In this document: piece by piece, positions 12,523-23,915 of the stretch
How the letters are laid out: each line of letters starts with the position of its first letter
How positions within the stretch are numbered: the first letter of the stretch is position 1
Source of the DNA: Heliopora coerulea
Lineage: Eukaryota; Cnidaria; Anthozoa; Scleralcyonacea; Helioporidae
Reading direction: 5' to 3'
Length of the DNA: 64,000 nucleotides
Assembly (NCBI GenBank): GCA_030142905.1
Contig: JASJOG010000169.1
Location: 1 to 64,000, forward strand
Notes under the pieces: generated by a model
Seen by the model: only the letters and a program-made list of their open reading frames with translations
The model's database searches: none
Told to the model about the DNA's origin: nothing
Position numbers and translations under genes: made by a program

Positions 12523-13516
12523 TAAGGCTGTCACGGTTAAACGTTTAAACGTTTAGAAAGATCAATATCCGTTTAGTAAATGACTAAACGTTTAACCGTT
12601 TAACTTTAGAACGCTCAGTATTTCAGTAATCTACCGGCAAGAATAGTGTGAAACCATCGGTAAATGCTAGCCTCTTTTGCTTCGGTATAGAACTGTTTAG
12701 TCTGCGTCACAGACGTTCCGGTACATAAAAAACAGACGTAGGTTAAAATCGGTTAAAGCTATTGTGCGATATAGCATCTTACCATCTATTGTGTCGTTTA
12801 AAAAAACAACCTCCGATCTGAAGCGCAGGTTCTGCACTGATGATGCACTGACGGGCACTGACGACCAAGAAAGCAGAGCAGCTCCCTTCGACGCCATCAG
12901 GGAAGAAATAAAACAAATCACGCCAGTGATTGTTGATGAAGGGCCAGTTGCAAAAAGTCCAAACCTGCACCCGGAATGGACTTTTTGCTTGCAGGTTCTT
13001 GGAGAAATACTGCGAGCGAAAATGCAGACACAACTAAGGACTCTGTCAACGAGTTCGCGGCGTACTTGCAAACTGCTTAAGTAGACAACGGAACCGACCC
13101 TCTGCAGTGGTGGAAAGAAAATGCTTCCCGTTTCCCAGCAATTTCAAAAGTAGCGAAGAAATACCTCGCAATACCTGCCACGTCTGTTCCGTCGGAGAGA
13201 ATGTATTCGACGGCTGGCAATATTGTAAATCACAAGCGAAGTTGCTTGCTGCCAGATAACGTAAACATGTTGAATTTTTTTGAATAAAAATGCTAAATTA
13301 TGAAGTCATTTAATGTTCATTGTATATTGACAAAAAAATTTAACTTTGCTTTGCTTCAAAATTTCATGCCCAATTTTGCGCTTTTACATCCTTGCCACTT
13401 CCGGTCTTTAACCCCCGGGAGGTAATTGTTCGTTGGAAACAAACGTTTAAACGTTTAAACGGATATGAAACATCCGTTTAAACGGATACTAAATTAAACG
13501 TAAACTGACAGCCTTA
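12523..13516 (+). mobile_element. hAT-superfamily element, 994 bp, degenerate, copy 1 only
   Basis: The ends are TAAGGCTGTCA and its inverted copy TGACAGCCTTA. They are flanked by an 8-bp target duplication GTTTAAAC at 12515-12522 and 13517-13524; 8-bp duplications are the hAT hallmark. The equivalent site in copy 2 near 59824-59838 (TTCTTAAAACCAATTT) is empty. Sub-terminal AAACGTTTAAACG repeats lie inside both ends. The interior carries only the C-terminal part of a transposase. Confidence 0.9.
13024..13287 (+). pseudogene. hAT transposase C-terminal dimerisation domain (broken)
   Basis: In the frame starting at 13081 the translation DPLQWWKENASRFP, then AIPATSVPSERMYSTAGN, ending before TAA at 13285, matches the hAT dimerisation domain (W-x-x-N, the P-A-T-S-V-P-S-E-R-x-F/Y-S motif). 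The same frame upstream is cut by TAA at 13078-13080, and the N-terminal DNA-binding and catalytic parts are missing. The element is therefore non-autonomous and would need a related transposase supplied elsewhere. Confidence 0.85.
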
Positions 13517-13524
13517 GTTTAAAC

Positions 13525-16500
13525 CAACCTTACACTCAGAAGATCTACAGCTGCAGTGTTTCCCCAAAGCAACTTCATAGTAGCCACCTGTTATTCCTGC
13601 CCTTGAGAAAGCTTGTGTACCACTATGACTTAAATTATTCATCAGAAAATAAACTCCTAGCTGGTTTCATGTGCCATATCAACTGCTTATTAGTGATCCC
13701 CTATAGTAATTTTGCATGTATGCAGAGATGTAGCCAGCCAAATATGAGTGCCAGGTAAAAATATCCTGATTTAATTTTCATTATGATGTCGGGGAAAAAG
13801 GTGGGGAATGAGGTCCTTCCTTGGGCATTTTTGTAAAATTGGCACCCTAAGTCAATATAAGAGGAAATTTCTAGCACTTTCAGTAGAGATTCAATTAAAC
13901 TTACTAATACTCTGCTTCTTTAGACAAATGGCTGTACACATTTGCACTAAATCCTGAATCAAATTTAGTCTTTGCAGCAGTTAAGACACTAGCTACTTAG
14001 CAACTAGTCTTGGTGAGGAATGCCATATAAGAGTCCTGTGAAATTTTGCTTGTTTACACTAATTTCAGTCCTCATCTCTGAGCTTGATGAATGATAGATT
14101 AAATTACAATGGTATCTGACTCACCAAAAACTGTATATTTCATTATGTTTGGGCTAAAAATGTGCCACACAAAATTGATAAAATTACCCTGAGTACCAGG
14201 CACTTAGAATTTGTGCTGGATTGGGATGTTCCCACCTGGCATGGCTACATCCCTGGTATTGTACGAGGTCATTCCAGTGACCTTGACTTGAAAATGGTGC
14301 CCTTGACTAGAAAAATCTCCCCATGACTAGGTTGAAATGATCTTTTGTTCATCTTAGGGAGGGTGACCTTTTTACATTGTAAATCCAGTAGGAAACACTA
14401 AACTACTCTCCACAAAAGAACATTCTCACTTCAGTACTGCCTTACTACAGTACCTAGTAAATTTTATTTGTCATCAGCTTTTACATCTGTAAGTCATCCT
14501 AAAGGACCTAATGCACTGTTAATAAAAGCTTGTTGATATACTGTACCTCTCATCCAATTATTTGTGTCTTTATTTACAGTGTCTGTGTCTCCAAGGCACC
14601 AAAACTTTTTTGTGTTGCCATGTTCAGGATGGTGACAGGATTGGGGGACAAGAACTGAACCTACCAGGATAGTAAAATATTAACACTTCAGCTACTGTAC
14701 TAGCAGATAATTATGGCCTGATAACCACTGCCAGATACTTAATTGTTAACTCTGAATTGGTTTCTAATCAGGAAATACGAACAGAGATTAAAAAACTCCT
14801 TTTCGGTTACATTCCCAGAGATTACTTTACAAGTATGTAACAAAGTCAAGCTCAGTTTCAACTGAGTCAAGGTTTCATCCAGGCTTCAGTTTTATGGATG
14901 AAGTTTCAAAATTGCCTCTGTAAAATAAATATTTTTATCTTTATCACAGAAAAGTTTAATGGCTTTGACCTGAACTGAGTCAGAACATTTCTACAAATAT
15001 TGCAAAATTGTCATTGCTGGTTTAAGAAATACAGAGGGAACTACAGTATTTGGTATCCAGCCAGATAACTAACATTGCTGTCCAACACACTAATACTGCT
15101 GGATTAAAGTTTGAAAACTTGTATACATGTACTTACTGTACCTGTTCAGGATGGTGATGCATTTCTAAACACTTTCAAATTGAAGGAAAAATCATGTCAA
15201 ATGGAAATCATGTCAAAATCATGTCAAAAGGAAAAATCATCTCTTGAAGTTCTTGAATACATAAGATGAGAAAAAACAAATTGAAAAAAATTAGATTCTT
15301 CATAATGTACTAAAAGGAGTCATACCATACCACATTAATGCATATAAGCACACATTTATGTTAAGTAATGGTCACCCAGCAATCTTCTGGAAATCTTCTT
15401 TACTACCAAATAGCTAGAATACTTTTACAAAAATGCTGCTACTTCACACGGACTGTAAAATACAGCAGGTGAGAAATTGAGTGTAAGATAAATACTTTTA
15501 TTATTATCACAGAAAAGTTCAATGCCTTTGACCTTAACTGAATCTGAAGATTTCTTCAAATAATATTGCAAAACTGTTGTTTATAAACTATTTTTATACT
15601 TACTGTACCTGTTCAGGTCAGTGATATGTTTGTAAATGCTTTCAAAAGCAAGGAAAAATTTCTCAATATGGTTTTCCCTGAATTTTCAATCAAGCTCTTG
15701 AAGCTCCTGAAGTAATAAAATGGAGGAAAATCAAATAGAAGAAAATTAGATCTTAGATAATGTACAAAGGAGTCAAATTGATATCACATTGATGAGGACA
15801 CATAAGAGGACACATTAACATTGATTTATGGTCACCTAGCACAATCTTCTGGAAAATTTTCTAATTACCAAATAGCCTAGAAAACGTCTGCAACAACACT
15901 ACTCCACATGGATTGTACACAACAGTGAGTGAAACTGCAGTTTAATAGATTCCCATGGGTCAATGACGTACACCATGAGCTGTATGAAAATTTTAGCACA
16001 AAATAATGAGGCAACATGTAAAGCATGAAAATATTGGAAAGGATGACATAAGAACTGAGTAAGATTCAATGTTAGATTCAAATGTAAGTGCTAGATTCAA
16101 TGTTAGATTTGATTCAGAGATTCAAAGTAAGATTCATGTTATAAATTAGTGTAAGGTTTGGCATTACCATAGCAACTTTGGTCAAAACTGCAGTACAGGT
16201 TGGAGATAAATCAATGTTGAAGTATTGCCCAGGTGCACAAATGTTTGGAATTAATTTGAATTACTCAAAGAACTGTTCTTCTGATAAATTGAGATACTGT
16301 TTTCATATATAATATTCTAAGAAGTACAAATTGCACAAAGATTGTCACATTCCAGTTTTCAGTGATGATTTCATCACTGTATTTCATTTATATTCAGTGG
16401 TGCCTTGTGTAACCCTATGCCACAAATCAATCAAAATAAACTCCTAGTATGGTGCTGGGTCCTGATGACAGCTTCTCAATAATTCTCAACTTTGTTTTTG

Positions 16501-18078
16501 TATGTATAGAGTAGTGCATGCAACCATTCAAGTGTTTTTGACTGAAAGAAAGTGCCTTTGACTTGGCCAAAATCCCTTTTTGTCTACCTCAAGTAGCGAA
16601 TACTTTTTAAACCCGGGGCTGGAATGCTGATTAATGTCTATCCAACTGATCACTATCTGTCAGGGTGCTTTGATGTACTGTACGTATATAATATGTTCCC
16701 ATCATGAAATCTCTCAGTTCTTTGATCCCTCAATGAAAATGTAAAGAGATGTCCATTAGCTGATGTCTAATTAATTCTAATGTTTCCCAGATTTTATTAA
16801 TTTTTCTCCAAAATAGAGATTATCTCCTGAAACAATAAAAATATCATAAAATAATTTCCATCCATTGCAATCAAAGCTACAGTATTTTTCTCATCACCTG
16901 GTACACCTTGGCATTTAAGCACCTTGATTCTTCTTACTGTAAACAGGACAGATTCAGTGTATTCCATCTCAGTTTCATACTGGTTGGAAAGACCACACCA
17001 GAATATATTGAGAAGCAACTTATTGTGCCTCAAATACCTGTACTGTTCACAGCCAGGAATTTCAAGAAATTAAACAGGAAAGCACACTCGAAAGAAGTGC
17101 CTGACATTAGACAACAACTTTCAAATAAAGTCAAAATATTACCATGACCAATTTGTTTGTGTTCTTTAACTAGAATATATTGAGATTTTAAGATGCTTTT
17201 TGTCAGGATACTGTATGTCTCTTACTCTCATCCCAAACAATGATCAGGGTTCACAATCAGCTTCCTGTGTCCTGGTAGAATCTCCCCGACCATCATTTTT
17301 GAATCAAATTTTAATTTACTTGTAAAAAGTTGTCTCTAAACGAGCAAAATTAGGAAGCAATTGTCAACTAATGCGTAAAAGGTTATTTTATTTTAAAATT
17401 AGAAAAGCTTGGTACAGCTACAAGTGAACTATGCAATCAGAAAGCCACTTTACTTTTATCCAATAGCGCTAGGAAGACATTGGCCTAATTTTTTCAAAAC
17501 GTTGCAGCCTCGTCTTGGTGGACAAATGCAAATGAAACGGTGTGAGGAAAATACTACAAGTTCAAGAAGTGAAATGCAAGACGTTACTGATGGTCATTTT
17601 TTGCAAAATCCAATAAAAAGGCCGAAGAGTGCTGATAGTTTCGTCTAAAAAACTTGTCAGTACGTTCTAGAAACAGTTAGATGCGACTGCATTATCAGGC
17701 TAGTTTAACTCGTCGCACGTACCGGTTTAGCGTCGATTTCGCTTCGTAGAATTCAGGTCCACGGAAACATGAGAATTCGGCCAATGAAATCCGACAATCG
17801 CAGAAGTTAAGCGATGATTGCATTTCCTTTTCTCACTAACTTTAACAATGTTTCATCACAAAGATTATTTTCTGCAACGAAGTCTACCATTTTGAAAATC
17901 ACGACTGAAATTACCTCACGTGAGGTATGTTCGTAGACACCTGTCGGAACGTGTCGTTCAATGATCGTTTAACGACGATTGCTTCAGCTCACGTCTTATT
18001 CACACGATATGATTGCCGCTGGTCGCTTTGGGGCCAACCGCTTGACCTCTTGGGATCATCTCGGGTGAACTAGGATAG
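13525..18078. other. No gene seen in ~4.5 kb, matched in copy 2
   Basis: AT-rich sequence colinear with 59838-64000. Block 13785-14318 is missing from copy 2; both sides rejoin at TTTAATTTTC / CCCCATGACTAGG. Within it, related 350-450 bp stretches recur (ACTTACTGTACCTGTTCAG near 15133 and 15600, AATCTTCTGGAAA near 15380 and 15845), so part is a diverged tandem duplication. The overlapping frames at 16797-17147 are present in both copies, but most differences there change the amino acid. Confidence 0.55.
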
Positions 18079-19170
18079 CAATTTTTTCCCTGAACAAATT
18101 GGGCAATATTTTTTTTAACTCAACTAAACTCTGCTTTTTTCCTCGCCCGTATTAGATGCAGGAGATTTGTTTTGTTTTGTTTTTAAATTGGTGTTTCTTT
18201 GCAAATTATTTTTTCAGGAATAAGGTACCAATTGGCTACAGCGGGACGCTTTTCTCAAGTGCTGCCACATTCCGCATGTTTGGATGACAGTATCCAAAAA
18301 GAAAAGTGCATTTGGTATTTCTTGAATTGCATTTAAACCCTCTGTAGTTTTTAATTTTTTTAAAGAGCAAGCACGCGAACTGATAAGTTCTTTCACAATT
18401 TTTCGATTTAATACATTCGTTTGGAAGATATATCACTTTAAATACGGCTATTTGCATGACAAAGTAAATATTTACTTTTGCTACCATTTGTTGATGCCAG
18501 AAGATCTGCTTCTGTAGCCTAATGTATGTAAGGACCCGTTTACACGGTACTCATTATCACGGCATTATCGAAAACAATTGTTCATCCTGGGGTATGTAAT
18601 GTTGTCCTTTAGGCACGATTCCTGCCAGCTTTCATTCGCTTGCCAAACGAGCGATACGTCCGGATGGCATCGTTGTACGGTGTCTGGTAAGAAAACAAAC
18701 ACATGTTAACCCAGCCCCCCGACTATATATACCGCATTTACTCGATGAAGCGCCGCGGCGCTCTATAAATGTATAGTTTTTCGGATGAGGCGCTTCTTTG
18801 GGCGCGGGGCGTTTATTTGAGGGCGGTGCTCTTTTAAAAAACCATAACAATTGTAAACGATAACAGGCAAATATTAACAACTGAAACACATTGTACTACA
18901 AAAGAATAAATGTTCGAGCGTGGTTTAGGTTGAGTTGTACCGCACTTGTTTTTTAGTTTGGCTCCTCGAACAATTTAGTCTGTTCATGCTTCAATTAAGC
19001 GTCGCATTGTTGGGAATGAATAACGACGCTTATTTGATGGCGGTGCTGTTTAATATCCTTGTCTCATATGTGACTCGTAATTCGGGCGGTGCTAAATCGG
19101 GGTAAGCGCTTAATAGATCCAATACTGTAATGAAAATTCTGTGAGGTTTGGACAAGGGATGTATAATGTT
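18079..19170. other. Intergenic, no gene seen; GCGCTT-rich repeat fragments
   Basis: GGCGCTTCTTTGGGCGCGG, GGCGTTTATTTGAGGGCGG and CGCTTATTTGATGGCGG (18780-19045) are similar phrases, as in a decayed dispersed repeat. GTTTGGATGACAGTATCCAAA near 18277 resembles the GTTTGGATCACAG motifs at 3735 and 51300. Confidence 0.4.
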
Positions 19171-19174
19171 TTTT

Positions 19175-19387
19175 TTCTACGAAAAAGGTGCACATTACTA
19201 CAGAAAAGGCGTCTATTTCTTAGAGGAAGACACTTATTTCTTCAGCGAAGATGCGCGTTTTCCCGGTGAAGGTATGTCACTTCACAGAGAAAAGCTGCGT
19301 TTACAAATAGGAGATGCTCATTTTAATGTCGAAGTGACAGTGTCATATTACCAACGCGAAGATCCATTTCCTCACAGAAGCTAGGAG
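19175..19387 (+). repeat. Degenerate 21-bp tandem repeat (10 units) reading as heptapeptides
   Basis: From 19175 the sequence divides into 21-bp units (one of 24 bp), the last containing a stop at about 19382. In the open frame each unit encodes a heptapeptide with aromatic residues at positions 1-2 and charged residues near 4-5: FYEKGAH, YYRKGVY, FLEEDTY, FFSEDAR, FPGEGMS, LHREKLR, LQIGDAH and so on. Units are only loosely alike in DNA yet keep length and reading frame. No ATG is suitably placed (the open frame begins with a TTG), so it would have to be part of a spliced exon if coding. Family not recognised. Confidence 0.55.
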
Positions 19388-19654
19388 AAACTACATGTTT
19401 GCAAGGAGAAAGGGTAGACCTTAAGCCTGATTCACAAGCCACCGAACCAATGAGTTAACAGAATACATCAAACAGTCATATACAACAATACAATCGGGTA
19501 AATAGGCCCTAAGTCAACATCTACTGTTCTGTGAAGTTAGGATGCAAAATTGAGGCCAAGCAAGCAAGTGGATTGGATAACTCCTGGTAGCAGTAGCTTT
19601 TTGGGTACCTGCTCAAAAACAACATAATATCCTAATTTATGACTGGAGCAACGG

Positions 19655-19995
19655 TCTTTTACCAACAGCCGCATCTACACAGAACGCTAGCGAAACGAAC
19701 TTGATTCGAATGAAAACGTACACTTTTCTCTGGGTTTTGGCCCCTCGTCCACACGCTAACGGCGTTTCCGGTAGCAAAAACTAAGTGTTTCGAAAACGAC
19801 AATGACATCACAGCATGCGTGGAGCTAGCCTACTACGCATGCTCAATAAACAGGCAGTAACGTTTTCCAATCGTTGCTGCATTTACATGTGGACGGGATG
19901 ACAAATGAAAAGAATTTAAAAACGGTCGTGTGGACGGAAAACTTTGTAAACGTTTCATTTGAAAACGTATACGTGTGGACGGAGACTTATTGTGA
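19655..19995. repeat. MITE-like repeat with GTGTGGACGG motifs
   Basis: CATCTACACAGAACG and CGTCCACACGCTAACGGCG on the left, and TGTGGACGGGATGAC, GTGTGGACGGAAAAC and GTGTGGACGGAGAC on the right, form repeated inverted phrases around AAAACG sequences. No coding sequence. Exact ends are not resolved. Confidence 0.45.
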
Positions 19996-20485
19996 TTAAT
20001 TAATCTGTGCTGACAACTCGTGGGATTGCCTTAATCCTGTTTCTCTTTTCCGATTGGTCTCTTTTCAGTTCATTGAGTGCGTAAGGGTCTGAAAAACAGA
20101 TCAATTTTCTATGAGTTGTGTCATTTGTTCAATGAAATTTTGACACTCGCTGCGTTCGCGAATGGTGTAAAAGCACCATAACCCTGGTCCTAACGTTAAT
20201 CCTAATCCATAAGTAGTAAAAATATGCTGAAGTAAAAGACAACTAAGAAGAAGAGAGAAAAAGAACAACTGATGGAAAAAATTCAAAAATTGTTGCTTTC
20301 TGTATTTGATCCCAACACATTCCCCATCGACCTTATGATATGCGAATGAGCCAACCACTGGATCAGGATCATGTCTCCTCTTGCTAGGTCATGGATATAT
20401 AATATTAAACAGGTAACGAAGAAATATTAGCCATCTGGGCTGTGGCAGTAGAGGAGAAATATTTCCTTGACGACATACAAGGATA
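19996..20485. other. Intergenic, no gene seen
   Basis: About 490 bp between the MITE-like repeat and the left transposon end. A minus-strand frame at 20101-20358 has no recognisable domain. Confidence 0.4.
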
Positions 20486-20575
20486 ACCAAATGGGCAGTT
20501 TGCAGGTATGACGTACCATGACGTCATCTATGCTTGTGATTGGCTAAGGCATTTTGGTTGGCAAAACAATCTAAA
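20486..20575 (+). repeat. Left terminal inverted repeat of the two-gene transposon
   Basis: Starts ACCAAATGGGCAGTTTGC and runs to GGCAAAACAATC; pairs with 23830-23915. It contains palindromic TGACGTA / TGACGTCA-like motifs, plausible transposase binding sites (inference). Confidence 0.85.
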
Positions 20576-20636
20576 GACACTTTCAACAAACCTTTGCCTA
20601 TAGTGTGTTGTTGAATTTTAGAAGAATTTTATCAGT

Positions 20637-22218
20637 ATGCAAGCCGATAGAAAACTCGATGACTCGGGTTTTACAAGCATCAAAGAATCGTTGTCAAATA
20701 AGTCAATCACTAATACACTTAAGTCTTTCACAATGGCACAAATTATCACTTATTTTGTCGAAATAATTGCAGCAGACAAGCAACCGGCAAAAGATTTTAA
20801 GTCACTTAGAGAGTCATCTTTCCAGCTATTCAAAGGAGGACATGTACAGAAACTCGAGCTTAAACATGGGTACGAAAATTTAATCGTAAAGTGCTCATGC
20901 CTGCCAGAAATGCGAAAGGATCGAGTGTATAATATTCTTCTCAGAATGAAAGAAACCACGGCTGAAATACAGTTCGCAAAGTGTGATTGCATTGCAGGCA
21001 AAGGACCCAATGCCTCCTGCAAACATATTGCTGCACTATGTTATGCTCTTGAAGAGTTTAGCAGAAAGTTTTTGCCTGGCGATGAGCCTTTATCCTGCAC
21101 TGACCAATTAATGAGATGGAATCAGCCTCGAAAAAGAAGATTAGATCCTCAACGCATAAGCGAACTTGATTTCTCAGTTGAACATCATGGCACTAGCAGG
21201 AAGAAATCATCTGCTAAATTGACTGGAAGAGATCCTGTAGATATCGTAGGTGAAGTAACACAGTCCGACAATGAAGCTATTAATGAGTTTATATCCAGAC
21301 TGAATTCTTTCAGCAAAAAGCCTCCAAGACAAAAACCTGCCTTTCTCTCTGTTATAAGTGCTCACAAAACCAACAATGCGGCTACAGCATGTACTTGCTC
21401 AACCTCCTCAGCAACTGAACTTAGAACAGAAATACCCTTTACTTCATCTAGCTACACAGACACCAGAGCTCTTCCTGAACAAGAAACTAGTATAGTAGAG
21501 AGGAGACTGTCATTTAAACAGAGTTTAAATTTGAGTGAGCAAGAAAGAAATAACCTGTTTGAAAATACCAAAAATCAAAGTGATGGTGAATTATGGTTTA
21601 AAGAAAGAGCACCAAGAATTACAGCTTCTGTTTGTTGTAGAATTATCAATCGCATAAAAGATATGTATCCAACATCTCTTCTGAAGTTACTTCAAAGTAC
21701 TTCTTCAGTCACAACTGCTTCAACTCTTTTTGGTAAACAACAAGAACCCTTGATCCTTGCAAGGTACATTGAACACCAAAGAAACAATGGGTATCCTGAT
21801 ATATCTGTTCAAAGGGCTGGGTTTCTTGTTGACCAAGAAAAAGGCTGGTTGGGTGCTTCTACAGATGCAATAGCAGAAGATGGCAAAAATGGGACTGGTT
21901 GTGTGGAGATTAAAGCAGCTGCTGCTAACTGGGATTCAAATATAGATGACATTATTATCAACAAGAAAGGTAACTTTTGTCTTCACAAAGATGAAAGCAG
22001 GAAGCAGAAATTACTAAAATCAACACATGTATTACCATCAATGCCAATTACAGCTCTATGTTGGAAGAGATAAATTCAAATGGTGTGACTTTGTCATTGC
22101 AACAAAGGAAGATATGTTTATTCAAAGGATACTGTTGAACATGGGCTGGGTAGAAAAGAAAATACCAGAACTAGAGGATTTCTATGACTCATTTTTAATC
22201 AACAGACTAGTAATGTAG
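20637..22218 (+). pseudogene. SWIM zinc finger + YqaJ-like exonuclease, transposon-borne, one frameshift
   Basis: The first frame (478 codons) opens at ATG 20637. A SWIM finger is at C116-x-C118-x9-C128-x-H130. The YqaJ/lambda-exonuclease fold follows from about residue 315: RITAS, GKQQEP (Glu), GASTDA with D410, and VEIK with E424 and K426, which are the metal-binding and catalytic positions of this nuclease family. At 22029 the frame slips; the conserved continuation (YYHQCQLQLYVG, then KWCDFVIAT) is in the next frame and stops at 22218. The family pattern suggests two bases were lost. It converges on the transposase gene, leaving about 60 bp between stops. In ISL2EU-type elements this nuclease may help process or recombine element DNA (inference). 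This copy is probably inactive unless the shift is a sequencing error. Confidence 0.85.
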
Positions 22219-22278
22219 TACAGCATAGGTATTTTGTTCAGTTGAAAATCTTTGCACATATCTCAAGAAATTTTTATT

Positions 22279-23757
22279 TTACATTAGTGGCTTTCTAAAG
22301 TTTGTAAGGACAGCACAAATATAGAATATCTCATTAAGGTAGGGAATTAGTTGTGGAACTAAAATGTGACTTAGAATTTTATATTCCTTGATTTGACCAA
22401 TGGCTCTCTCAACATGAATTCTAGTGTTGGCAATTCTTCTGCCCAAGGCAACTTCATGTGGTTCAAATTGATGTTTGGAATCAGCAAATGGTGGGATATT
22501 CACCTTAACATTATATGGCTTAGCAATGTCTTCAATAAGGAAGCCCCTATCTGCCATAATAACATCTCCAGGATCCATTAATTCTAGCAGTCCTGACCTT
22601 TTGGTAATTTCTTTGTCTGAGATATTACCACCATAAAGGTCTGAAATGAATGAAATAGCCCCAGCTGGTGATACTCCTACAAGTGCTTTAGCTGTATTAC
22701 AGTTTTTGTAATTTGAAAAAGTGATTTGTTGATTGGCTGGTCCTTTGGGTTTGGGGACTTTTATCTCTGTGCAGTCAATTATTACTCTTAAAGATGGGTA
22801 CTTTAGTGCAACAGATGTTGGCATTGTGTTAATTATTTGATCTTTAGTTGGCCATATATTGAGAAGTTTAAATCTTCTATACATTGCTTGTATCCAGCGA
22901 AGGAAAATCCTTGAAACAGTCGAAATATTTACACTGAACAGAAATGATAAAAGTTTTTCTGAAAGGCCCAATCTCAGTCGAATTAACACCAGCAGAAATT
23001 GATCTTCAAGGCACAAGGCGGCTTGACTGTGCTGTGTAAACTGCCCTTTGGCGACAAAATCAAAACAACAATCAAAAAGTTCAGTATTTGTAAAACCTGT
23101 ATAAAACTTTAATTTTGACCGATTTCTCTTCACATTTGTAGCATTCAGTTCTCGCTCTGTAGACAATTCAACACATCTTTTGAGTTCCTGTATAACATCG
23201 TCTTTTTCTTTAAACTGTTCTTCACAAAAGTTAAGTTGGGATTCCTTGTCGCAAGATGACACGACTTGATGGCAAACCTCAACTAAGACTTCAAGGGCAG
23301 AACAATCTTCGGGATTCGTTACGTTACTGTTTGACTCGGTCTGGGCTACTCGTGCTAAAAGATAAAGATTTTCAACACCAGAAGTAGGCAATGCATCAGT
23401 GGTTGAACTGCAAGTTGGTAGCTCTGACATGTACGTAGTAGATCGAGCTTGTGATTCTGATGCAGTCTCTGCTTGTAGTTGTATTTCGTTGTTTCTTATT
23501 CTTTCAGTCGATCTTGGTTTTGCTTTTTTTGTCCAAGCAAAAATGCAAGGTACGTCGTTTTTGTCTTTTTTTGCTCCCCCTTCAAAGTGCTCACTGCAAA
23601 TTCGTGTGTGGGTATTTATTGGAATACTATCGCATCGTATACGAGCGAGCCAAGACTTTAACAACTTTTTGTTCTTGAGCGGGAGCCTGTAAAACTTTAG
23701 ATTTGATTCCTTGGTTTTGCGATTCGTGCATAGAGGAACGGCACAACTGGAAACCAT
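22279..23757 (-). CDS. THAP-domain DDE transposase (DDE_Tnp_4 / ISL2EU-Harbinger type), intact
   Basis: A single uninterrupted frame of 492 residues. The N-terminus has a THAP C2CH zinc finger: C5 and C10 in SSCAVPLCTN, an FYRLP-like stretch, and C and H in RICSEHF. A helical region follows, then the catalytic domain. IIDCTEI supplies the first acidic residue (D328), VIMADRGF the second (D403) and RIHVERAIGQIKEY the third (E450), with YGGNISDKEI and RRIANTR as family motifs. It should bind the terminal repeats via THAP and cut the element out. It ends about 60 bp from the nuclease gene and starts about 75 bp inside the right terminal repeat. The intact frame suggests recent activity. Confidence 0.92.
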   Translation of the reverse strand: MVSSCAVPLCTNRKTKESNLKFYRLPLKNKKLLKSWLARIRCDSIPINTHTRICSEHFEGGAKKDKNDVPCIFAWTKKAKPRSTERIRNNEIQLQAETASESQARSTTYMSELPTCSSTTDALPTSGVENLYLLARVAQTESNSNVTNPEDCSALEVLVEVCHQVVSSCDKESQLNFCEEQFKEKDDVIQELKRCVELSTERELNATNVKRNRSKLKFYTGFTNTELFDCCFDFVAKGQFTQHSQAALCLEDQFLLVLIRLRLGLSEKLLSFLFSVNISTVSRIFLRWIQAMYRRFKLLNIWPTKDQIINTMPTSVALKYPSLRVIIDCTEIKVPKPKGPANQQITFSNYKNCNTAKALVGVSPAGAISFISDLYGGNISDKEITKRSGLLELMDPGDVIMADRGFLIEDIAKPYNVKVNIPPFADSKHQFEPHEVALGRRIANTRIHVERAIGQIKEYKILSHILVPQLIPYLNEIFYICAVLTNFRKPLM

Positions 23758-23829
23758 ATTAATTAAATATTATGCATAAAATTATCACAACATTACAAAA
23801 GATCACAAAGAGAGAATATATTCGCTTCA

Positions 23830-23915
23830 GATTGTTTTGCCAACCAAAATTCCTTAGCCAATCACGAGCATAGATGACGACATGTTACGTCATAGCTGCA
23901 AACTGCCCATTTGGT
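23830..23915 (-). repeat. Right terminal inverted repeat of the two-gene transposon
   Basis: GATTGTTTTGCCAACCAAAA through CAAACTGCCCATTTGGT is the inverted counterpart of 20486-20575. Confidence 0.85.

Larger units (their letters stand above)
2901..18078. repeat. Segmental duplication copy 1 (direct partner of 46147-64000)
   Basis: From about 2901 the sequence matches 46147 onward in the same orientation, and the match is still running when the window ends at 64000 (equivalent to 18078). One gap-free stretch (16908-17147 against 62772-63011) has 7 mismatches in 240 bases by my count; other stretches are more diverged. The copies differ by whole insertions: a hAT element, a tRNA-like insert and a duplicated minisatellite block here, and a 4.3-kb LINE cluster in the partner. 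I see no conserved host gene in it. Confidence 0.9.
20486..23915. mobile_element. Two-gene DNA transposon, ISL2EU/Harbinger-like, with terminal inverted repeats
   Basis: About 90 bp at the left (ACCAAATGGGCAGTTTGCAG, ATGACGTA, TCATCTATGCT, GTGATTGGCTAAGG, TTTTGGTTGGCAAAACAATC, 20486-20575) is repeated inverted at the right (about 23830-23915) with few changes. Two genes converge inside: SWIM-YqaJ on plus, THAP-DDE on minus. As I recall, a THAP/IS5-like transposase together with a YqaJ-type nuclease is the make-up of ISL2EU elements. The expected short target duplication could not be read with confidence. Confidence 0.85.

Noticed and set aside
16797..17147. Overlapping ORFs on both strands, conserved in copy 2
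   Set aside because: The 7 base differences in 240 are mostly non-synonymous in the plus frame. Both strands are open equally, which fits recent duplication of non-coding DNA.
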